DNA of 61,358 nt from Rubrivivax benzoatilyticus JA2 = ATCC BAA-35 (GTDB lineage: Bacteria > Pseudomonadota > Gammaproteobacteria > Burkholderiales > Burkholderiaceae_C), in contig NZ_AEWG01000047.1 of assembly GCF_000190375.1 (NCBI RefSeq), positions 1 to 61,358 of the forward strand. Reading direction: 5' to 3'. Below the pieces are notes generated by a model. It saw only the letters and a program-made list of their open reading frames with translations. It was not told the DNA's origin and searched no databases. The translations under genes were made by a program, and so were the position numbers. Below, one piece after another: positions 17,641 through 27,698 of the stretch. Position 1 is the first letter of the stretch, and each line of letters opens with the position of its first letter.

Positions 17641-20640
17641 ATGTCCGTCCCGCCGCCGCGTGAACGCCTGCCGTTCCCGTACCGCCCCGAGTCCGAGGCC
17701 GTCGCCGCCGCGCTCGCGTCGCTGCAGGGCGCGCTCGACTGGCCGCGTGTGATCGCGACCGCCACGCCCTGGGTCGAGCAGGTGCGCGCCCACCCGGCGC
17801 CGTTCTGGGCGATGGAGTCGCTGCTGCGCGAGTACCCGATCTCCAGCGCCGAAGGCCTGGCGCTGATGCGTCTGGCCGAAGCGCTGCTGCGTGTGCCCGA
17901 CGCCGAGACCGCCGTCGCGCTGACCGCCGACCAGCTCGGCCGCGCCGACTTCGACGGCACGGGCGACGAAGGCCCGCACAAGATGCTGGCCAGCCTGTCG
18001 GCGAGCGCCATCGCGCTGTCGAAGAAGTTCCTGCCCGGCGCCGAGCAGCCGGCCGGCCTGCTGCAGCGCCTGGGCGCACGCACCGTCGTCGCCGCCACCG
18101 TGCGCGCGATCCAGCTGCTGGGCCGCCAGTTCGTGCTCGGCCGCAGCATCGACGAGGCGATGAAGGAAGCCGCGGCGCAGCGCAAGGCGCAACCGATGCT
18201 GCGCTTCAGCTACGACATGCTGGGCGAGGGCGCACGCACCGAAGCCGACGCCGAGCGCTACCTCGCCAGCTACGAGAACGCGATCGCCGCCATCGCCTCC
18301 GGCCGCGCCGAACGCGGGCCGCTGTCGCCGATGGAAGGCGACGGCATCTCGATCAAGCTGTCGGCGCTGTTCTCGCGTTACGAGGACGCGCAGCGCGAAC
18401 GTGTCTTCGAGACCCTGCTGCCGCGCGTCTGGACGCTGGTCGAACGCGCCGCCGCCGCCAACCTGAACCTGACGATCGACGCCGAGGAGGTCGACCGGCT
18501 GGAGCTGTCGCTGGACGTCTTCGACGCCGTCGCCGACCGCATCGCCGCCGCCTTCCCGCAGTGGCAGGGCTTCGGCCTGGCGATGCAGGCCTACCAGACG
18601 CGTGCGCTGGCGGTCATCGACGAGGTCGCCGCGATCGCGCGCCGTCACGGCCTGCGCTTCATGGTCCGCCTGGTCAAGGGCGCCTACTGGGACGGCGAAG
18701 CCAAACGCGCCCAGGAGCTGGGCCTGCCGGCCTACCCGCTGTTCACGCACAAGCACCACACCGACATCTCCTACCTGGCCTGCGCGCGCGCGATGCTGGG
18801 CCACGCCGACGTGCTGTACCCGCAGTTCGCGTCGCACAACGCCGGCACGATCGCCGCGATCCTGCAGATGGCACGTGCCGCCGGCGTGCCTTTCGAGATG
18901 CAGCGTCTGCACGGCATGGGCGAGGGCGTGTACCGCGAGGTGCTGAAGGACGGCAGCATCGCCTGCCGCGTCTACGCCCCGGTCGGCGAGCACCGCGACC
19001 TGCTGGCCTACCTGGTGCGCCGGCTGCTCGAGAACGGCGCCAACTCGTCCTTCGTGCACCAGCTCGCCGACCCGGCGGTGGCGCCGGAGGTGCTGCTGGC
19101 CTCGCCGCTGGCGCCCACGGCCGAATCCGGCCTGCCGCTGCCGGCGGCGCTGTACGGCCCGGCGCGGCCCAACTCGGCCGGTGCCGACCTGGCCTGCGAG
19201 GCGATGCGTGCGCCGCTGCTGGCGGCCGTCGCCGCGACGCGCGTGCCCGCCGTCGCCGAGGCACGCCCCGAGGACACGGCCGCCGCGATGGCGCGCCTGG
19301 CCGCCGGCTTCGGCGCCTGGAGCGCGCGCCCGCTGGCCGAGCGTGCCGGCGCGCTGCGCCGCGCCGCCGACCTGCTCGAAGCACGCCTGCCCGAGTACTG
19401 CGGCCTGCTCGTCAAGGAGGCGCACAAGACGCTGGGCGACGCCGTCTCCGAGGTGCGCGAGGCCGCCGACTTCTGCCGCTACTACGCCGAACAGGCCGAG
19501 GCGCGGCTGGGCGAGCAGTTGCTGCCCGGCCCGACCGGCGAGCGCAACACGCTGCGCCTGCACGGCCGCGGCGTCTTCGTCTGCATCAGCCCGTGGAACT
19601 TCCCGCTGGCGATCTTCGCCGGCCAGGTGGTGGCCGCGCTCGTCGCCGGCAACACCGTCGCCGCCAAACCCGCCGAGCAGACGCCGGCGGTGGCCGAACG
19701 TTTCGTCGCCCTGCTGCACGAGGCCGGCGTGCCCGAGGACGCGCTGGTGCTGCTGCACGGCCCCGGCGAGACCGTCGGCGCCGCGCTGGTGGCCGACGCG
19801 CGCACCGCGGGCGTCTGTTTCACCGGCAGCACCCAGGTCGCGCGGCTCATCAACCGCACGCTGGCGGCCAAGGACGGCGCGATCGTGCCGCTGATCGCCG
19901 AGACCGGCGGCCTGAACGCGATGATCGTCGACAGCACCGCGCTGCCCGAGCAGGTGGTCGACGCGGTCGTGCAGAGCGCCTTCCGCTCGGCCGGCCAGCG
20001 CTGCTCGGCGCTGCGCCTGCTGGCGGTGCACGAAAGCGTCGCCGACGGCGTGTTCACGATGCTCGCCGGGGCGATGAAGGAACTCTCGCTCGGCGACCCG
20101 GCGCTGCTGGCCACCGACGTCGGCCCGGTGATCGACGACGAGGCTTTCGCCCATATCGAGCGCCACGTCGCCCGTCTGCGGGCCGAAGCGCGCCTGGTCG
20201 GCGAGACGCCGGCGCCGGCCGCACCGGCGGTGCCGCGCCTGGTCGCGCCGGTGGCGTTCGAGATCGGCGCCGTCGAGGATCTGCGCGAGGAGATCTTCGG
20301 CCCCGTGCTGCACCTGGTGCGCTGGAGCGGCGACGTCGAGCAGCTCGTCGCGCGCATCAACGCGCTGGGCTACGGGCTGACGCTGGGCGTGCAGACGCGC
20401 ATCGACAGCCGCGCCGAACGCATCGCGCACTTGGCTCGCATCGGCAACGTCTACGTCAACCGCAACATCATCGGCGCGGTCGTCGGCGTGCAGCCTTTCG
20501 GTGGTGAAGGCCTGTCGGGCACCGGCCCCAAGGCCGGCGGCCCGCACTACCTGTACCGCTTCTGCGCCGAGCAGACGCTGACGGTGAACACCGCCGCCGC
20601 CGGCGGCAACGCCGAACTGCTGGCCGGGATCGGCCACTGA
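17641..20640 (+). CDS. putA: Bifunctional proline dehydrogenase / P5C dehydrogenase PutA
   Basis: A 999-residue type-A PutA that converts proline to glutamate with FAD and NAD+. The PRODH barrel carries GDGISIKLSALFSRYE, MVRLVKGAYWDGEAKRAQ and FASHNAGTIAAI. The P5CDH half carries ISPWNFPLAIFAGQ, the catalytic cysteine in SAGQRCSALR and the terminal QPFGGEGLSGTGPKAGGP. There is no N-terminal ribbon-helix-helix DNA-binding domain and no extra C-terminal domain, so it does not repress itself; this fits the minimal ~1,000-residue form. ATG 17641 has AGGAG 8 nt upstream. A hairpin follows the stop. Confidence 0.97.
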   Translation: MSVPPPRERLPFPYRPESEAVAAALASLQGALDWPRVIATATPWVEQVRAHPAPFWAMESLLREYPISSAEGLALMRLAEALLRVPDAETAVALTADQLGRADFDGTGDEGPHKMLASLSASAIALSKKFLPGAEQPAGLLQRLGARTVVAATVRAIQLLGRQFVLGRSIDEAMKEAAAQRKAQPMLRFSYDMLGEGARTEADAERYLASYENAIAAIASGRAERGPLSPMEGDGISIKLSALFSRYEDAQRERVFETLLPRVWTLVERAAAANLNLTIDAEEVDRLELSLDVFDAVADRIAAAFPQWQGFGLAMQAYQTRALAVIDEVAAIARRHGLRFMVRLVKGAYWDGEAKRAQELGLPAYPLFTHKHHTDISYLACARAMLGHADVLYPQFASHNAGTIAAILQMARAAGVPFEMQRLHGMGEGVYREVLKDGSIACRVYAPVGEHRDLLAYLVRRLLENGANSSFVHQLADPAVAPEVLLASPLAPTAESGLPLPAALYGPARPNSAGADLACEAMRAPLLAAVAATRVPAVAEARPEDTAAAMARLAAGFGAWSARPLAERAGALRRAADLLEARLPEYCGLLVKEAHKTLGDAVSEVREAADFCRYYAEQAEARLGEQLLPGPTGERNTLRLHGRGVFVCISPWNFPLAIFAGQVVAALVAGNTVAAKPAEQTPAVAERFVALLHEAGVPEDALVLLHGPGETVGAALVADARTAGVCFTGSTQVARLINRTLAAKDGAIVPLIAETGGLNAMIVDSTALPEQVVDAVVQSAFRSAGQRCSALRLLAVHESVADGVFTMLAGAMKELSLGDPALLATDVGPVIDDEAFAHIERHVARLRAEARLVGETPAPAAPAVPRLVAPVAFEIGAVEDLREEIFGPVLHLVRWSGDVEQLVARINALGYGLTLGVQTRIDSRAERIAHLARIGNVYVNRNIIGAVVGVQPFGGEGLSGTGPKAGGPHYLYRFCAEQTLTVNTAAAGGNAELLAGIGH

Positions 20641-20644
20641 GCGC

Positions 20645-20664
20645 GGGAGGCCTCGCGGCCTCCC
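20645..20664. terminator. Hairpin between convergent putA and cnoX
   Basis: GGGAGGCC-TCGC-GGCCTCCC forms a perfect 8-bp stem 5 nt after the putA stop. It lies between convergent genes and can act on both strands. No U-tract is present. Confidence 0.65.
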
Positions 20665-20673
20665 GGGCGGGTC

Positions 20674-21450
20674 TCAGTTCAGGTACATCCCGAGGTAGCG
20701 TCGGCCGTGGCTGACGACCTCGGGGTCGGGGCAGACCTCGAACCACTCGACCATCTGCACCCGCGCCTTCTCGCGCCACTCGGCCTTGTCGCGCAGCACG
20801 ATGTCCAGCAGCTGCTCGAAGGCGGCGCCGAAGTCGCCGCGGTGGGCGTGCAGCGCGGCGAGCGCAAAACGTGCGTCGAAGTCCTTCGGGTTGGCGGCGA
20901 TGCGCGCAGCCAGCGCCTCGGGGTCGCCCTCCGGCGCCTGCGAAGCCAGCGCCAGGCGCTTCAGCAGCTTGGCGTGGCGCTCGTCGCGTTCGGCTTCGGG
21001 GATCGCGTCCAGCAGCGCCTGGGCTTCGGCCAGCGCGCCTTCGCCGAGCAGGGCCTCGGCTTCGTCCAGCGGGCCCCATTGCGGCTCTTGCTCGGGCTGC
21101 TCGTCGGCCGGGCCGAGGTGGCGGTCGAGGAAGGCGCGGATCTGGCCTTCGGGCAGCGCGCCCATGAACTGGTCGACCGGGCGGCCGCCGGCGAACAGCG
21201 TCACCTGCGGGATGCTGCGGATGCCCATCGCCTGCGCGACCTGCGGCGACTCGTCGGTGTTCAGCTTGGCGAGCACGAAGCGGCCGCCGTAGGCCTGCAC
21301 CAGCTTCTCGAGGATCGGGCCGAGCGAACGGCAGGGCCCGCACCACGGCGCCCAGCAATCCAGCAGCACGGGCACGTCGAGCGAACGGTCGAGGACGGCG
21401 GTTTCGAAGTCGGCGTCGGAGACGTCGTAGGAGAGCGGCGGGGTCGTCAT
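20674..21450 (-). CDS. cnoX: Thioredoxin-TPR co-chaperone CnoX (YbbN)
   Basis: A 258-residue protein with an N-terminal thioredoxin domain containing a full WCGPC (residues 36-40) and cis-Pro SIPQVTLF. A C-terminal TPR-like region follows (LDEAEALLGEG..., FALAALHAHRGDFGAAFEQLL). CnoX protects substrates from over-oxidation and hands them to DnaK or GroEL. The intact CxxC suggests a redox-active version, unlike E. coli YbbN whose motif is SQHC. It begins 17 nt downstream of the Bug receptor gene's stop, so the two are probably co-transcribed. Confidence 0.93.
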   Translation of the reverse strand: MTTPPLSYDVSDADFETAVLDRSLDVPVLLDCWAPWCGPCRSLGPILEKLVQAYGGRFVLAKLNTDESPQVAQAMGIRSIPQVTLFAGGRPVDQFMGALPEGQIRAFLDRHLGPADEQPEQEPQWGPLDEAEALLGEGALAEAQALLDAIPEAERDERHAKLLKRLALASQAPEGDPEALAARIAANPKDFDARFALAALHAHRGDFGAAFEQLLDIVLRDKAEWREKARVQMVEWFEVCPDPEVVSHGRRYLGMYLN

Positions 21451-21467
21451 GGCGGGTCTGGGTCTTG

Positions 21468-22433
21468 TCAGTCGAGCCGGACGCCCAGGCGCGTGATCAC
21501 CGGGCCCCAGCGCTTGATGTCGGCGTCGATCGTACGACGGAAGTCGGCGGCGCTGCCGCCCACCGGCGCGAGGCCCTGCGCGTCCAGCGCCTGGCGCACC
21601 GCGGGCTCGCGCAGCACCGTGTTGACGTCGGCGGCGATGCGCGCGAGCACCACCTCGGGCGTGCCGGCCGGCGCCAGCAGGCCGTTCCAGGCCAGCGACT
21701 GCACGGCCGGATACCCGGCTTCGGCCATCGTCGGCAGTTCGGGCAGCGAGTGCACGCGCTCGGCGCTGGTCACGGCCAGCAGGCGCAGGCGGTTCGCGCG
21801 GGCGTGCGGCAGCAGCGCCGGCGCGACCATGAAGGTCGCTTCGGCTTCGCCCTGGGCCACCGCCAGCGCGGCCGGCGGCGAGCCGTTGTAGGGCACGTGC
21901 ACGCCGGCGATGCCCGCCTCGTGCAGGAACAGCTCCATCGTCAGATGCGCCGAGCTGCCGTTGCCCAGCGACGAGTAGGCGATGCCGTCGCGGCGTGTGC
22001 GCGCCCAGGCGACGAACTCGGCCACGGAGCGCGCCGGCACACGCTCGGCGTTGACCGCCAGCACGTTGGGCTGCGAGGTCGTCATCACGAGGGGCCGCAG
22101 GTCGCGCGCCGGGTCGTAGGGCATGCGCCGGTAGAGGAAGGGCGCGAATGCCACCGGGCCGTTGAAGCCGAGTGCGAGGGTGTGGCCGTCGCGTGCCTTG
22201 GCCGCGGCGTCGACGCCGAGCATGCCGCCGGCGCCGGGTTTGTTGTCGACGACCACCGGCTGGCCCCAGCGTGCTGCCAGGCGTTCGCCGAGCAGGCGGG
22301 CGATCAGGTCCAGCGAGCTGCCCGGCCCGGTCGGCACGACCAGGTGCACGGGCCGCGTGGGCCAGGCGTCGGCAGCACGGGCCGTGGCGGCGCCCAGCGC
22401 GGCCAGACCGAGGAGGGCGGTTCGGCGTCTCAT
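21468..22433 (-). CDS. Bug-type tripartite tricarboxylate transporter substrate-binding protein
   Basis: A 321-residue periplasmic receptor of the TctC/Bug family. It has an N-terminal signal sequence (MRRRTALLGLAALGAATARA), then WPTRPVHLVVPTGPGSSLD, VVVDNKPGAGGMLG, YSSLGNGSSAHLTMEL and VHVPYNGSPPAALA. Such receptors are greatly expanded in Burkholderiales and mostly lack adjacent TctA/TctB membrane subunits, as here. The ligand (a carboxylate) cannot be predicted. It precedes cnoX on the same strand. Confidence 0.93.
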   Translation of the reverse strand: MRRRTALLGLAALGAATARAADAWPTRPVHLVVPTGPGSSLDLIARLLGERLAARWGQPVVVDNKPGAGGMLGVDAAAKARDGHTLALGFNGPVAFAPFLYRRMPYDPARDLRPLVMTTSQPNVLAVNAERVPARSVAEFVAWARTRRDGIAYSSLGNGSSAHLTMELFLHEAGIAGVHVPYNGSPPAALAVAQGEAEATFMVAPALLPHARANRLRLLAVTSAERVHSLPELPTMAEAGYPAVQSLAWNGLLAPAGTPEVVLARIAADVNTVLREPAVRQALDAQGLAPVGGSAADFRRTIDADIKRWGPVITRLGVRLD

Positions 22434-22552
22434 GTCGAAACGGGTTGTAACCCGGGGGGCGGAGCGGAACCTAAGATCCTAAGCACCTCTGCCGCGGCGC
22501 ACCTTGTCGCAGTTCGTGGCCGAGGCTCCGTATCCGAACGAGGAGAAGACGA

Positions 22553-23203
22553 ATGAATGCAAGACGTTTGGCCGCACGTGGCGTGGCCGTCGCGCTGGCG
22601 GTGACGGTGCTGGCCGGCTGCGAGACCATGGACGAACGCAGCAAGGGCACCGCCACCGGGGCCGCCATCGGTGCGCTCGGCGGGGCCGTGATCAGCAAGG
22701 CCACCGGCGGCAAGGCGGGCACCGGGGCGGTGATCGGCGGCGTCGTCGGCGCCGTCGGCGGCAACCTGTGGTCCAAGCGCATGGAGGAGAAGCGCCGGGC
22801 GATGGAGCAGGCCACCGCCGGCACCGGCATCGACGTCGCGCGCACGCCGGACAACGAGCTGAAGGTCAACGTGCCCAGCGACCTGTCCTTCGCCGTCGGC
22901 CGCGCCGACCTGCAGCCTTCGCTGCGCCCGGTGCTCGACCAGTTCGCCAAGGGGCTGGACCAGACGATGCACGTGCGCATCGTCGGCCACACCGACAGCA
23001 CCGGCAGCGACGCGATCAACGACCCGCTGTCGCTGGCGCGCGCCCGCACCGTGCGCGACTACCTCGAAGACCGCGGCGTGCCCGCCGCCCGCCTGGAGAT
23101 CGCCGGCCGCGGCTCGCGCGAGCCGGTGGCCGACAACGGCAGCGACGCCGGCCGCGCCAAGAACCGCCGCGTCGAGATCTTTCTCCGCGAGCCCGGCGCC
23201 TGA
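22553..23203 (+). CDS. OmpA-family lipoprotein with glycine-zipper region (YiaD-like)
   Basis: A 216-residue outer-membrane lipoprotein. Lipobox LAGC has its lipidated Cys at residue 23. A Gly-zipper hydrophobic stretch lies at about residues 34-75 (TGAAIGALGGAVISK, GAVIGGVVGAVGGN). The C-terminal OmpA-like peptidoglycan-binding domain carries VRIVGHTDSTGSDAINDPLS, LARARTVRDYL and AKNRRVEIFL. It probably tethers the outer membrane to the cell wall. GAGGAG precedes the ATG. A dispersed repeat follows it. Confidence 0.93.
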   Translation: MNARRLAARGVAVALAVTVLAGCETMDERSKGTATGAAIGALGGAVISKATGGKAGTGAVIGGVVGAVGGNLWSKRMEEKRRAMEQATAGTGIDVARTPDNELKVNVPSDLSFAVGRADLQPSLRPVLDQFAKGLDQTMHVRIVGHTDSTGSDAINDPLSLARARTVRDYLEDRGVPAARLEIAGRGSREPVADNGSDAGRAKNRRVEIFLREPGA

Positions 23204-23301
23204 GTCCCGCCACGGCCCGTCTTCGCCGGGTCGTCGGTGCACCGCGTTAAGCCCGGGTACGCGGTCAGCGAGTGACCGCAACACCCGAGGTCCTCTGCGA
23301 T

Positions 23302-23470
23302 CAAGCTTCCCGCCACGGCCCGGCTCCGCTGGGCAGTCGGCGGACGGCCTTGCAGGCCGCGCCGGGCCAGTGGCCCGGCCGCTCGGCAGGCGCCGACGGT
23401 CCACTGGACCGTCCGCGTCCCGCCGAGCCCCCTTGGGGGGTAGCGAGCGCTAGCGAGCTTGGGGGGCTCA
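23302..23470. repeat. Long palindromic mosaic repeat, copy A
   Basis: About 169 nt that match 36581-36747 almost throughout. The element is a chain of small palindromes: CGGCCTTGCAGGCCG, GCCGGGCCAGTGGCCCGGC, CGGTCCACTGGACCG and a terminal GAGCCCCC...GGGGGGCTC. Weaker similarity extends leftwards to GCGGTCAGCGAG. It fills the 277-nt gap between the OmpA-like gene and gdhA, both of which end here. No protein-coding content is apparent. Confidence 0.85.
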
Positions 23471-23480
23471 CCTTCCTGGC

Positions 23481-24755
23481 TCACGGATACAGCCCGCGTT
23501 CCTCGCGCGCCATCAGGATGCGCTCGCAGGCCACCGCGAAGGTGGCGGTGCGCAGCGTGATCTGGTGGCGGTCGGCGGTGTCCCAGATGCGCTTCAGCGC
23601 GCCGATCATGATCTTCTCGAGGCGCACGTTGATCTCGTCTTCGGTCCAGAAGAACGAGCTGAAGTCCTGCACCCACTCGAAGTAGCTGACGGTCACGCCG
23701 CCGGCGTTGCAGATCACGTCGGGCACGACGAGCACGCCGCGCTCGGCGAGGATGTCGTCGGCGTCGGGCAGCGTCGGGCCGTTGGCGCCTTCGAGCACGA
23801 TGCGGGCCTTCAGGCGCTGCGCGCGCGCGGCGGTGATCTGGCCTTCCAGCGCCGCCGGCACGAGGATGTCGCAGGCCACGTCCCAGAAGCTCTCGCCGTC
23901 GGCCGCTTCGCCGCCGCGGAAGCCGCCGACACCGCCGGTGGCCTTCACGTGCGCCGTCAGGTCGGCGATGTCCAGGCCGTGGTCGTTGACGACGGTGCCG
24001 GTGTGGTCCTGCGCCGCGACGATGCGGCCGCCGGCCTGGGCGAAGAGCTCCGCCGCCGACGAGCCGACGTTGCCGAAGCCCTGCACGGCGACACGCGCGC
24101 CGTTCAGGTCCAGCCCGATGCGGCGGGCCGCTTCGCGCCCGGTGACGAAGACGCCGCGGCCGGTGGCCTTGACGCGCCCCAGCGAACCGCCGAGGTGGAT
24201 CGGCTTGCCGGTGACGACGCCGGTCGCGGTGGCGCCGGTGTTCATCGAGTACGTGTCCATCATCCACGCCATGATCTGCGGGTTGGTGTTCACGTCCGGC
24301 GCCGGGATGTCCTGCTGCGGCCCGATGATCAGCCCGATCTCGCTGGTGTAGCGCCGCGTCATGCGCTCCAGCTCCTTGTGCGTCAGCTGCTTCGGGTCGA
24401 CGCGGATGCCGCCCTTCGCGCCGCCGTAGGGCAGGTTGACGGCGGCGTTCTTGATGCTCATCCACGCCGACAGCGCCATCACTTCCTCGAGCGTGACGTC
24501 GGGGTGGTAGCGCACGCCGCCCTTGCCGGGGCCGCGCGACATGTTGTGCTGCACGCGGTAGCCCTCGAAGTGCTCGATGCGGCCGTCGTCCATCTCGATC
24601 GGGATGTCGACGATCAGCGCACGTTTCGGGCGCTTCAGCGTCTCGACCCAGCGCGCGAGGTGGCCGAGGTAGGGCACGACGCGGTCGACCTGCGCGAGGT
24701 AGGTGCCCCAGGGGCTGTGCGGTGTCGGGTGGACGAAGGAAAGCGGTTGCGGCAT
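23481..24755 (-). CDS. gdhA: Glu/Leu/Phe/Val dehydrogenase (glutamate dehydrogenase)
   Basis: A 424-residue hexameric glutamate dehydrogenase that interconverts glutamate and 2-oxoglutarate. Present are [13 protein letters not shown], the catalytic-lysine region [24 protein letters not shown], the Rossmann site [15 protein letters not shown] and the C-terminal [15 protein letters not shown]. The start at 24755 (MPQPLSFV) has an AGGAAG SD; the frame remains open upstream but without conserved sequence. The family and length match NAD-linked catabolic GDHs of proteobacteria. It lies divergent to oxyR with 170 nt between. Confidence 0.94.
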   Translation of the reverse strand: MPQPLSFVHPTPHSPWGTYLAQVDRVVPYLGHLARWVETLKRPKRALIVDIPIEMDDGRIEHFEGYRVQHNMSRGPGKGGVRYHPDVTLEEVMALSAWMSIKNAAVNLPYGGAKGGIRVDPKQLTHKELERMTRRYTSEIGLIIGPQQDIPAPDVNTNPQIMAWMMDTYSMNTGATATGVVTGKPIHLGGSLGRVKATGRGVFVTGREAARRIGLDLNGARVAVQGFGNVGSSAAELFAQAGGRIVAAQDHTGTVVNDHGLDIADLTAHVKATGGVGGFRGGEAADGESFWDVACDILVPAALEGQITAARAQRLKARIVLEGANGPTLPDADDILAERGVLVVPDVICNAGGVTVSYFEWVQDFSSFFWTEDEINVRLEKIMIGALKRIWDTADRHQITLRTATFAVACERILMAREERGLYP

Positions 24756-24890
24756 CGGTTCTTCCTGGTGGGAGAGGGCGGGCGGCCGGCGGTCTCGTGG
24801 ACCGGGGCGCGCGGTGAGGGGCACTGTAGGCCGCGGGCCGCGGCGCGGGATTGGCGCCGACCCTGGTTTTGCATGCATATTTCGCATGGC

Positions 24891-24919
24891 TTCAGGCCTG
24901 GGCAGGCGCGCGCGACAAT
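24891..24919 (+). promoter_or_regulatory. Predicted oxyR promoter (leaderless)
   Basis: A TTCAGG -35-like element and a GACAAT -10-like element (24914-24919) are 17 nt apart. The oxyR ATG begins 6 nt after the -10 and no SD is present, so transcription would start at or beside the initiation codon. Confidence 0.45.
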
Positions 24920-24925
24920 CGCGCC

Positions 24926-25849
24926 ATGACCCTCACCGAGCTCAAGTACATCGTCGCGGTCGCGCGCGAACGGCACTTCGGCCGCGCCGCCGAGGCCTGC
25001 TTCGTGTCGCAGCCGACGCTCAGCGTCGCGATCAAGAAGCTGGAGGAGGAGCTCGACGTCAAGCTCTTCGAGCGCGGTGCCAGCGAGGTCAGCGTCACGC
25101 CGCTGGGCGACGAGATCGTGCGCCAGGCGCAGCAGGTCATCGAGCAGGCGCAGGCGATCCGCGAGATCGCCAAACGCGGCAAGGACCCGGTGTCGGGCCC
25201 GCTGCGCCTGGGCGTCATCTACACGATCGGGCCCTACCTGCTGCCCGACCTGGTGCGCAGCGCGATCGAGCACGTGCCGCAGATGCCGCTGATGATCCAG
25301 GAGAACTTCACCGCCAAGCTGCTGGAGTCGCTGCGCACCGGCGAGCTCGACTGCGCGATCATGGCCGAGCCCTTTCCGGACACCGGCATGGCGGTGGCGC
25401 CGCTGTACGACGAGCCCTTTCTCGCCGCGGTGCCGCGCAGCCACCCGCTGGCCGCGCGCGACAGCGTCAGCGCCGAGGAGCTGAAGGCCGAGACCATGCT
25501 GCTGCTGGGCACCGGCCACTGCTTCCGCGACCACGTGCTCGAGGTCTGCCCGGAGTACGCGCGTTTCTCCAGCGACGCCGAGGGCATCCGCAAGAGCTTC
25601 GAGGGCTCGTCGCTGGAGACGATCAAGTACATGGTCGCCGCCGGCATGGGCGTCACCGTCGTGCCGCGGCTGTCGTTGCCCGCCGAGGCCGACAAGCACG
25701 TGGCCTACATCCCGTTCACCGAGCCGGTGCCGACGCGGCGCGTGGTGCTGGTCTGGCGCCGCACCTTCACGCGCTACGAGGCGATTGCCGCGCTGCGCAA
25801 CGCGATCTACGCCTGCGAGCTGCCGGGCGTGCGCCGCCTGACGGCCTGA
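24926..25849 (+). CDS. oxyR: LysR-family hydrogen peroxide sensor OxyR
   Basis: A 307-residue LysR regulator. The N-terminal winged HTH ([26 protein letters not shown]) is followed by the effector domain. The redox pair is conserved at exactly the E. coli numbering: Cys199 in GTGHCFRD and Cys208 in LEVCPEY, with [19 protein letters not shown] following. H2O2 forms the C199-C208 disulfide and switches on antioxidant genes. A dps gene lies 2 kb downstream and cnoX 4 kb upstream, both plausible members of the same stress response. No SD is present; see the promoter entry. Confidence 0.94.
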   Translation: MTLTELKYIVAVARERHFGRAAEACFVSQPTLSVAIKKLEEELDVKLFERGASEVSVTPLGDEIVRQAQQVIEQAQAIREIAKRGKDPVSGPLRLGVIYTIGPYLLPDLVRSAIEHVPQMPLMIQENFTAKLLESLRTGELDCAIMAEPFPDTGMAVAPLYDEPFLAAVPRSHPLAARDSVSAEELKAETMLLLGTGHCFRDHVLEVCPEYARFSSDAEGIRKSFEGSSLETIKYMVAAGMGVTVVPRLSLPAEADKHVAYIPFTEPVPTRRVVLVWRRTFTRYEAIAALRNAIYACELPGVRRLTA

Positions 25850-25871
25850 TCGAGCGATCGTCTGACGCCGG

Positions 25872-25897
25872 GCGCCCGCGCCGCGCGGGCGCGCTTT
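25872..25897 (+). terminator. oxyR terminator hairpin
   Basis: GCGCCCGCG and CGCGGGCGC pair across a 3-nt loop (25872-25892), 22 nt after the oxyR stop. The short GCGCTTTG following is a weak T-tract. Confidence 0.6.
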
Positions 25898-26045
25898 GCG
25901 TGAATTTGAGCGATTTGTCCGCCAGTCGCCCCGCTTATGACGCGGCACGCGGCGAGCCGTCCTCCTACAGTCTTCGACAAACGACGCCCCGCGGCGGCGC
26001 AGTGTGCCGCGTACGTCCCGAATCGACAGAGAGGACCGTCCTGCC

Positions 26046-27587
26046 ATGCGCGTCAACCTGCCCGTCACGCAGAAGGAATACGACTATCCGGCCGATGCGC
26101 TGATCGTCTCGACCACCGACGCTCAGGGCCGCATCACGCACTGCAACAGCACCTTCGTCGAGGTCAGCGGCTACGACTACGAGGAGCTGATCGGCCAGCC
26201 GCACAACCTGATCCGCCATCCCGACGTGCCGCCCGAGGCCTTCAAGGACCTGTGGCAGACCATCGGCCGCGGCCGTCCCTGGACCGGCATCGTCAAGAAC
26301 CGGCGCCGCAACGGCGACCACTACTGGGTGCGCGCCAACGTCACGCCGGTGATGGAGGGCGGCAAGCCGGTGGCCTACCTGTCGGTGCGGCTCAAGCCCA
26401 CGCGCGAGGAGATCCAGGCCGCCGAAGCGCTGTACACGAAGATCGCCGCCGAACGCGAGTCGGGCCGCGCCACCTTGCGCCTGCATGCTGGCCGGGTGCG
26501 CTACCTGGGCTGGCGTGACCTGCCCGGGCGTGTGCACCGCATGTCGCTGACGGCACGCCTGGCCGCGGTGATGGGGGTCCAGCTGGCGCTGACGCTGGGC
26601 GTGGCCTCGGTCGCGCCGCTGCCGGTGGCCGCCGCCGTCGGCCTGGCTGGCGTCGTGCTGGCGGCGTATGGGTTTCGCCGCCACATCCAGCATCGCCTCG
26701 ACGAAGCCGAACGTTTTGCGCAGGAGCTCGCCGGCTGCGACCTGACGACCTCGATCACGCACGTGCACCCGCACCCGGTCAGCGGGCTGACGCGGGCGCT
26801 GATGCAGATCCAGCTGAACCTGCGTGCGGCGATCAGCGACGCCCGCCAGGAGGTGGCCGGCACGGCGAGCGCCACCGCCGGCATCGCACGCGGCAGCGAG
26901 GACCTGTCCAAGCGCACCGAGGCCCAGCACGACGCGCTGCAGAAGACCGCCTCGTCGATGGAGCAGATCGCCGGCACGGTGCGCCACGCGGCGGCGACCG
27001 CCGGCGAGGTGCTGCGCCAGAGCCTGCAGACGGCCGCCGTGGCCACCGACGGCGGCCAGGCGATGGAGCGTGTCGGCGCCACGATCCAGGCCATCGAGCA
27101 CTCGTCGCGCAAGGTGACCGAGATCGTCCAGATCATCGAGGGCATCGCGTTCCAGACCAACCTGCTGGCGCTCAACGCCGCGGTGGAGGCGGCGCGTGCC
27201 GGCGAGCAGGGCCGCGGCTTCGCCGTCGTCGCCGCCGAGGTGCGGGCGCTGGCGCAGCGCAGCGCCAAGGCGGCGCAGGACGTGCGCGGGCTGATCATGG
27301 CGTCGGTCGAGCAGGTCGCCGACAGCACGCGCCAGATGGACGAGGCCAACGACACGATCGGCCGCACCGTCGGCGAGGTGCAGCGCGTCGGCGAGATGAT
27401 CCAGCAGATCACGCGGGCCGCCGAGGAGCAGTCGGCCGGCATCGAGCAGGTCAACGGCGCGGTCAACGAGCTCGGCCGCATGACCGAGGCCAACGCCGAA
27501 CTGGTGCAGCAGACCGCCAGCGCGGTGCAGGCGCTGTACCAGCGCACCGAGACGCTGAAGCGCTCGGTGCAGCTGTTCCGCCTGTAG
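26046..27587 (+). CDS. PAS-containing methyl-accepting chemotaxis protein (Aer-like)
   Basis: A 513-residue energy-taxis-type receptor. The N-terminal PAS domain (about residues 10-125) has the Aer-typical [20 protein letters not shown] and [15 protein letters not shown]. Two close hydrophobic segments at about 180-218 form a hairpin membrane anchor with no large periplasmic domain. A HAMP-like linker and a signalling domain with [20 protein letters not shown] and [16 protein letters not shown] follow. There is no C-terminal CheR-tethering pentapeptide. By family it senses redox or aerotactic state through PAS-bound FAD. No che genes are adjacent. Confidence 0.92.
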   Translation: MRVNLPVTQKEYDYPADALIVSTTDAQGRITHCNSTFVEVSGYDYEELIGQPHNLIRHPDVPPEAFKDLWQTIGRGRPWTGIVKNRRRNGDHYWVRANVTPVMEGGKPVAYLSVRLKPTREEIQAAEALYTKIAAERESGRATLRLHAGRVRYLGWRDLPGRVHRMSLTARLAAVMGVQLALTLGVASVAPLPVAAAVGLAGVVLAAYGFRRHIQHRLDEAERFAQELAGCDLTTSITHVHPHPVSGLTRALMQIQLNLRAAISDARQEVAGTASATAGIARGSEDLSKRTEAQHDALQKTASSMEQIAGTVRHAAATAGEVLRQSLQTAAVATDGGQAMERVGATIQAIEHSSRKVTEIVQIIEGIAFQTNLLALNAAVEAARAGEQGRGFAVVAAEVRALAQRSAKAAQDVRGLIMASVEQVADSTRQMDEANDTIGRTVGEVQRVGEMIQQITRAAEEQSAGIEQVNGAVNELGRMTEANAELVQQTASAVQALYQRTETLKRSVQLFRL

Positions 27588-27698
27588 CGGCGCCCGGCGG
27601 CGCTATCGCCGCCTTCGAGACGATCAACTGGCCGGCGGCCGCCGCGGCCCGTACGCTGACACCCGCTCCGGTTATCCGGACGCGGCAAGGAGTACGAG

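Noticed and set aside
17563..20637. 1,024-residue antisense ORF opposite putA, and similar long antisense ORFs (e.g. 45264-48311, 3798-5771, 56145-61232)
   Set aside because: They mirror high-confidence genes in the complementary frame of very GC-rich codons, are His/Arg/Gly/Ala-rich, and show no domains or SD-preceded starts.
23204..23480. Protein-coding content in the OmpA-gdhA gap
   Set aside because: ORFs here read through the palindromic mosaic repeat and have the same translations at its other copy, so they are repeat-derived.
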